From Methyloprofundus sp. (GTDB lineage: Bacteria > Pseudomonadota > Gammaproteobacteria > Methylococcales > Methylomonadaceae): 6,300 nt of DNA. The stretch lies in NCBI GenBank assembly GCA_030636485.1, contig DAOVWV010000105.1:1-6300 (forward strand), read 5' to 3'. Below the pieces are notes generated by a model. It ran no database searches and was not told the DNA's origin. It worked only from the letters and a program-made list of their open reading frames with translations. The position numbers were made by a program, and so were the translations under genes. This document shows, piece after piece, positions 5,726-6,300 of this stretch (position 1 is the stretch's first letter; every line of letters starts with the position of its first letter).

Positions 5726-6300
5726 TTAATCTTTTATTAACCCAACTGCATCAACGACCTGCTGCCCCTCATTAATCTTATTTTGAATACCTTCAAACCC
5801 AGCATGTTTGACTAAAACACAAACAATATCAGCACTGCTAATTGCTTCACTTAAAGGCATTAAACTCACATTATCTTTTAATAATTGTTTTGGCAAGCAA
5901 TCGATATTTGGCTCAACAACATTGACCTGAGCACCTAACTCTGCAATCGCGATACTAATACCTAAAGCTGGGCTTTCGCGTAGGTCATCAATATCAGGTT
6001 TAAATGCAAGTCCCAAGCAAGCGATTGTTAATTGGCTTCTTGTTTTATCGGGGTATTGCTGATGTATATGATCCAGATTTTGCTTTATCTGCTTAAGCAC
6101 CCAGCGTGGTTTACTATCATTAACTTCCCTGGCTGTTTTGATCAAGCGTGCTTCATCAGGGTTTTTTGCGACTATAAACCAGGGGTCTACAGCAATACAG
6201 TGCCCCCCAACGCCTGCGCCAGGTTGCAAAATATCAACACGCGGATGACGACTCGCTAATGCAATTAATTCCCAGACATTAATATCCAGTTTCTCACAAA
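5726..6300 (-). CDS. wecC: UDP-N-acetyl-D-mannosamine dehydrogenase, C-terminal part
   Basis: This is the 3' part of the gene: 190 codons are visible and the frame is open at the window edge, so the start lies outside. The enzyme oxidises UDP-ManNAc twice with NAD+ to UDP-ManNAcA, a precursor of enterobacterial common antigen and of ManNAcA-containing O-antigens or exopolysaccharides. The visible part begins near INVWELIALASRHPRV and LQPGAGVGGHCIAVDPWF. The Cys in GGHC (codon 6199-6197) is the catalytic nucleophile of UDP-sugar 6-dehydrogenases, and the VDPWFIVA context is typical of the WecC branch rather than of UDP-glucose dehydrogenase. Next come TAREVND, then the C-terminal NAD/UDP-binding domain with GLAFKPDIDDLRESPAL, VVEPN and the terminal VVDAVG strand. 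The TTG at 6229 is an internal Leu, not a start. The protein ends normally at TAA (5728-5726). A relative with slightly different substrate (UDP-GlcNAc or related 6-dehydrogenase) is possible but less likely. Confidence 0.92.
   Translation of the reverse strand, partial: CEKLDINVWELIALASRHPRVDILQPGAGVGGHCIAVDPWFIVAKNPDEARLIKTAREVNDSKPRWVLKQIKQNLDHIHQQYPDKTRSQLTIACLGLAFKPDIDDLRESPALGISIAIAELGAQVNVVEPNIDCLPKQLLKDNVSLMPLSEAISSADIVCVLVKHAGFEGIQNKINEGQQVVDAVGLIKD

Noticed and set aside
6203..6208. G6 run (coding strand) in wecC as a phase-variation tract
   Set aside because: It is short and falls in the invariant GVGGHC motif, so codon conservation explains it.
6032..6259. 75-codon plus-strand frame
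   Set aside because: It is antisense to the conserved catalytic region of wecC.
1..6300. CRISPR array, tRNA, rRNA or a defence system
   Set aside because: No regularly spaced repeats, tRNA cloverleaf or rRNA sequence were seen, and the genes all fit polysaccharide synthesis.

Overview
The window is about 6.3 kb of AT-rich DNA from a surface-polysaccharide biosynthesis cluster. All genes lie on the minus strand, so they read from right to left. Protein similarity of the UDP-ManNAc dehydrogenase to enterobacterial WecC, together with the base composition, suggests a gammaproteobacterium of modest GC content. No genus can be supported from the sequence.

In transcription order: (1) 6300-5726 is the 3' half of wecC, the UDP-N-acetyl-D-mannosamine 6-dehydrogenase that makes UDP-ManNAcA. 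(2) 5725-5317 is a 409-base gap with no convincing gene. It holds a hairpin touching the wecC stop, a candidate sigma70 promoter, two strong stem-loops inside a segment bounded by inverted AGTGACAC copies, and a short AATA tetranucleotide repeat just before the next start codon. (3) 5316-160 is one uninterrupted 1718-codon gene for a cytoplasmic multi-glycosyltransferase. Its modules are a TPR-like helical start, three GT-B (GT4-type) modules, one GT-A (GT2-type) module, a four-cysteine zinc ribbon and a reduced methyltransferase-like tail. (4) 172-1 is the start of an NAD-dependent epimerase/dehydratase (extended SDR) gene that overlaps the large gene by 13 bases and runs off the window.

Inferred logic: the dehydrogenase and the SDR supply or modify nucleotide sugars. 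The giant protein joins several sugar-transfer steps on one chain, so it could build an oligosaccharide unit from few genes. Acceptor, linkages and final polymer cannot be read from this sequence. The most unusual points are the four-transferase fusion, the absence of a DXD motif in its GT-A module, the degenerate methyltransferase tail, and the palindrome-rich leader that may be a small non-coding mobile element carrying or creating the promoter.
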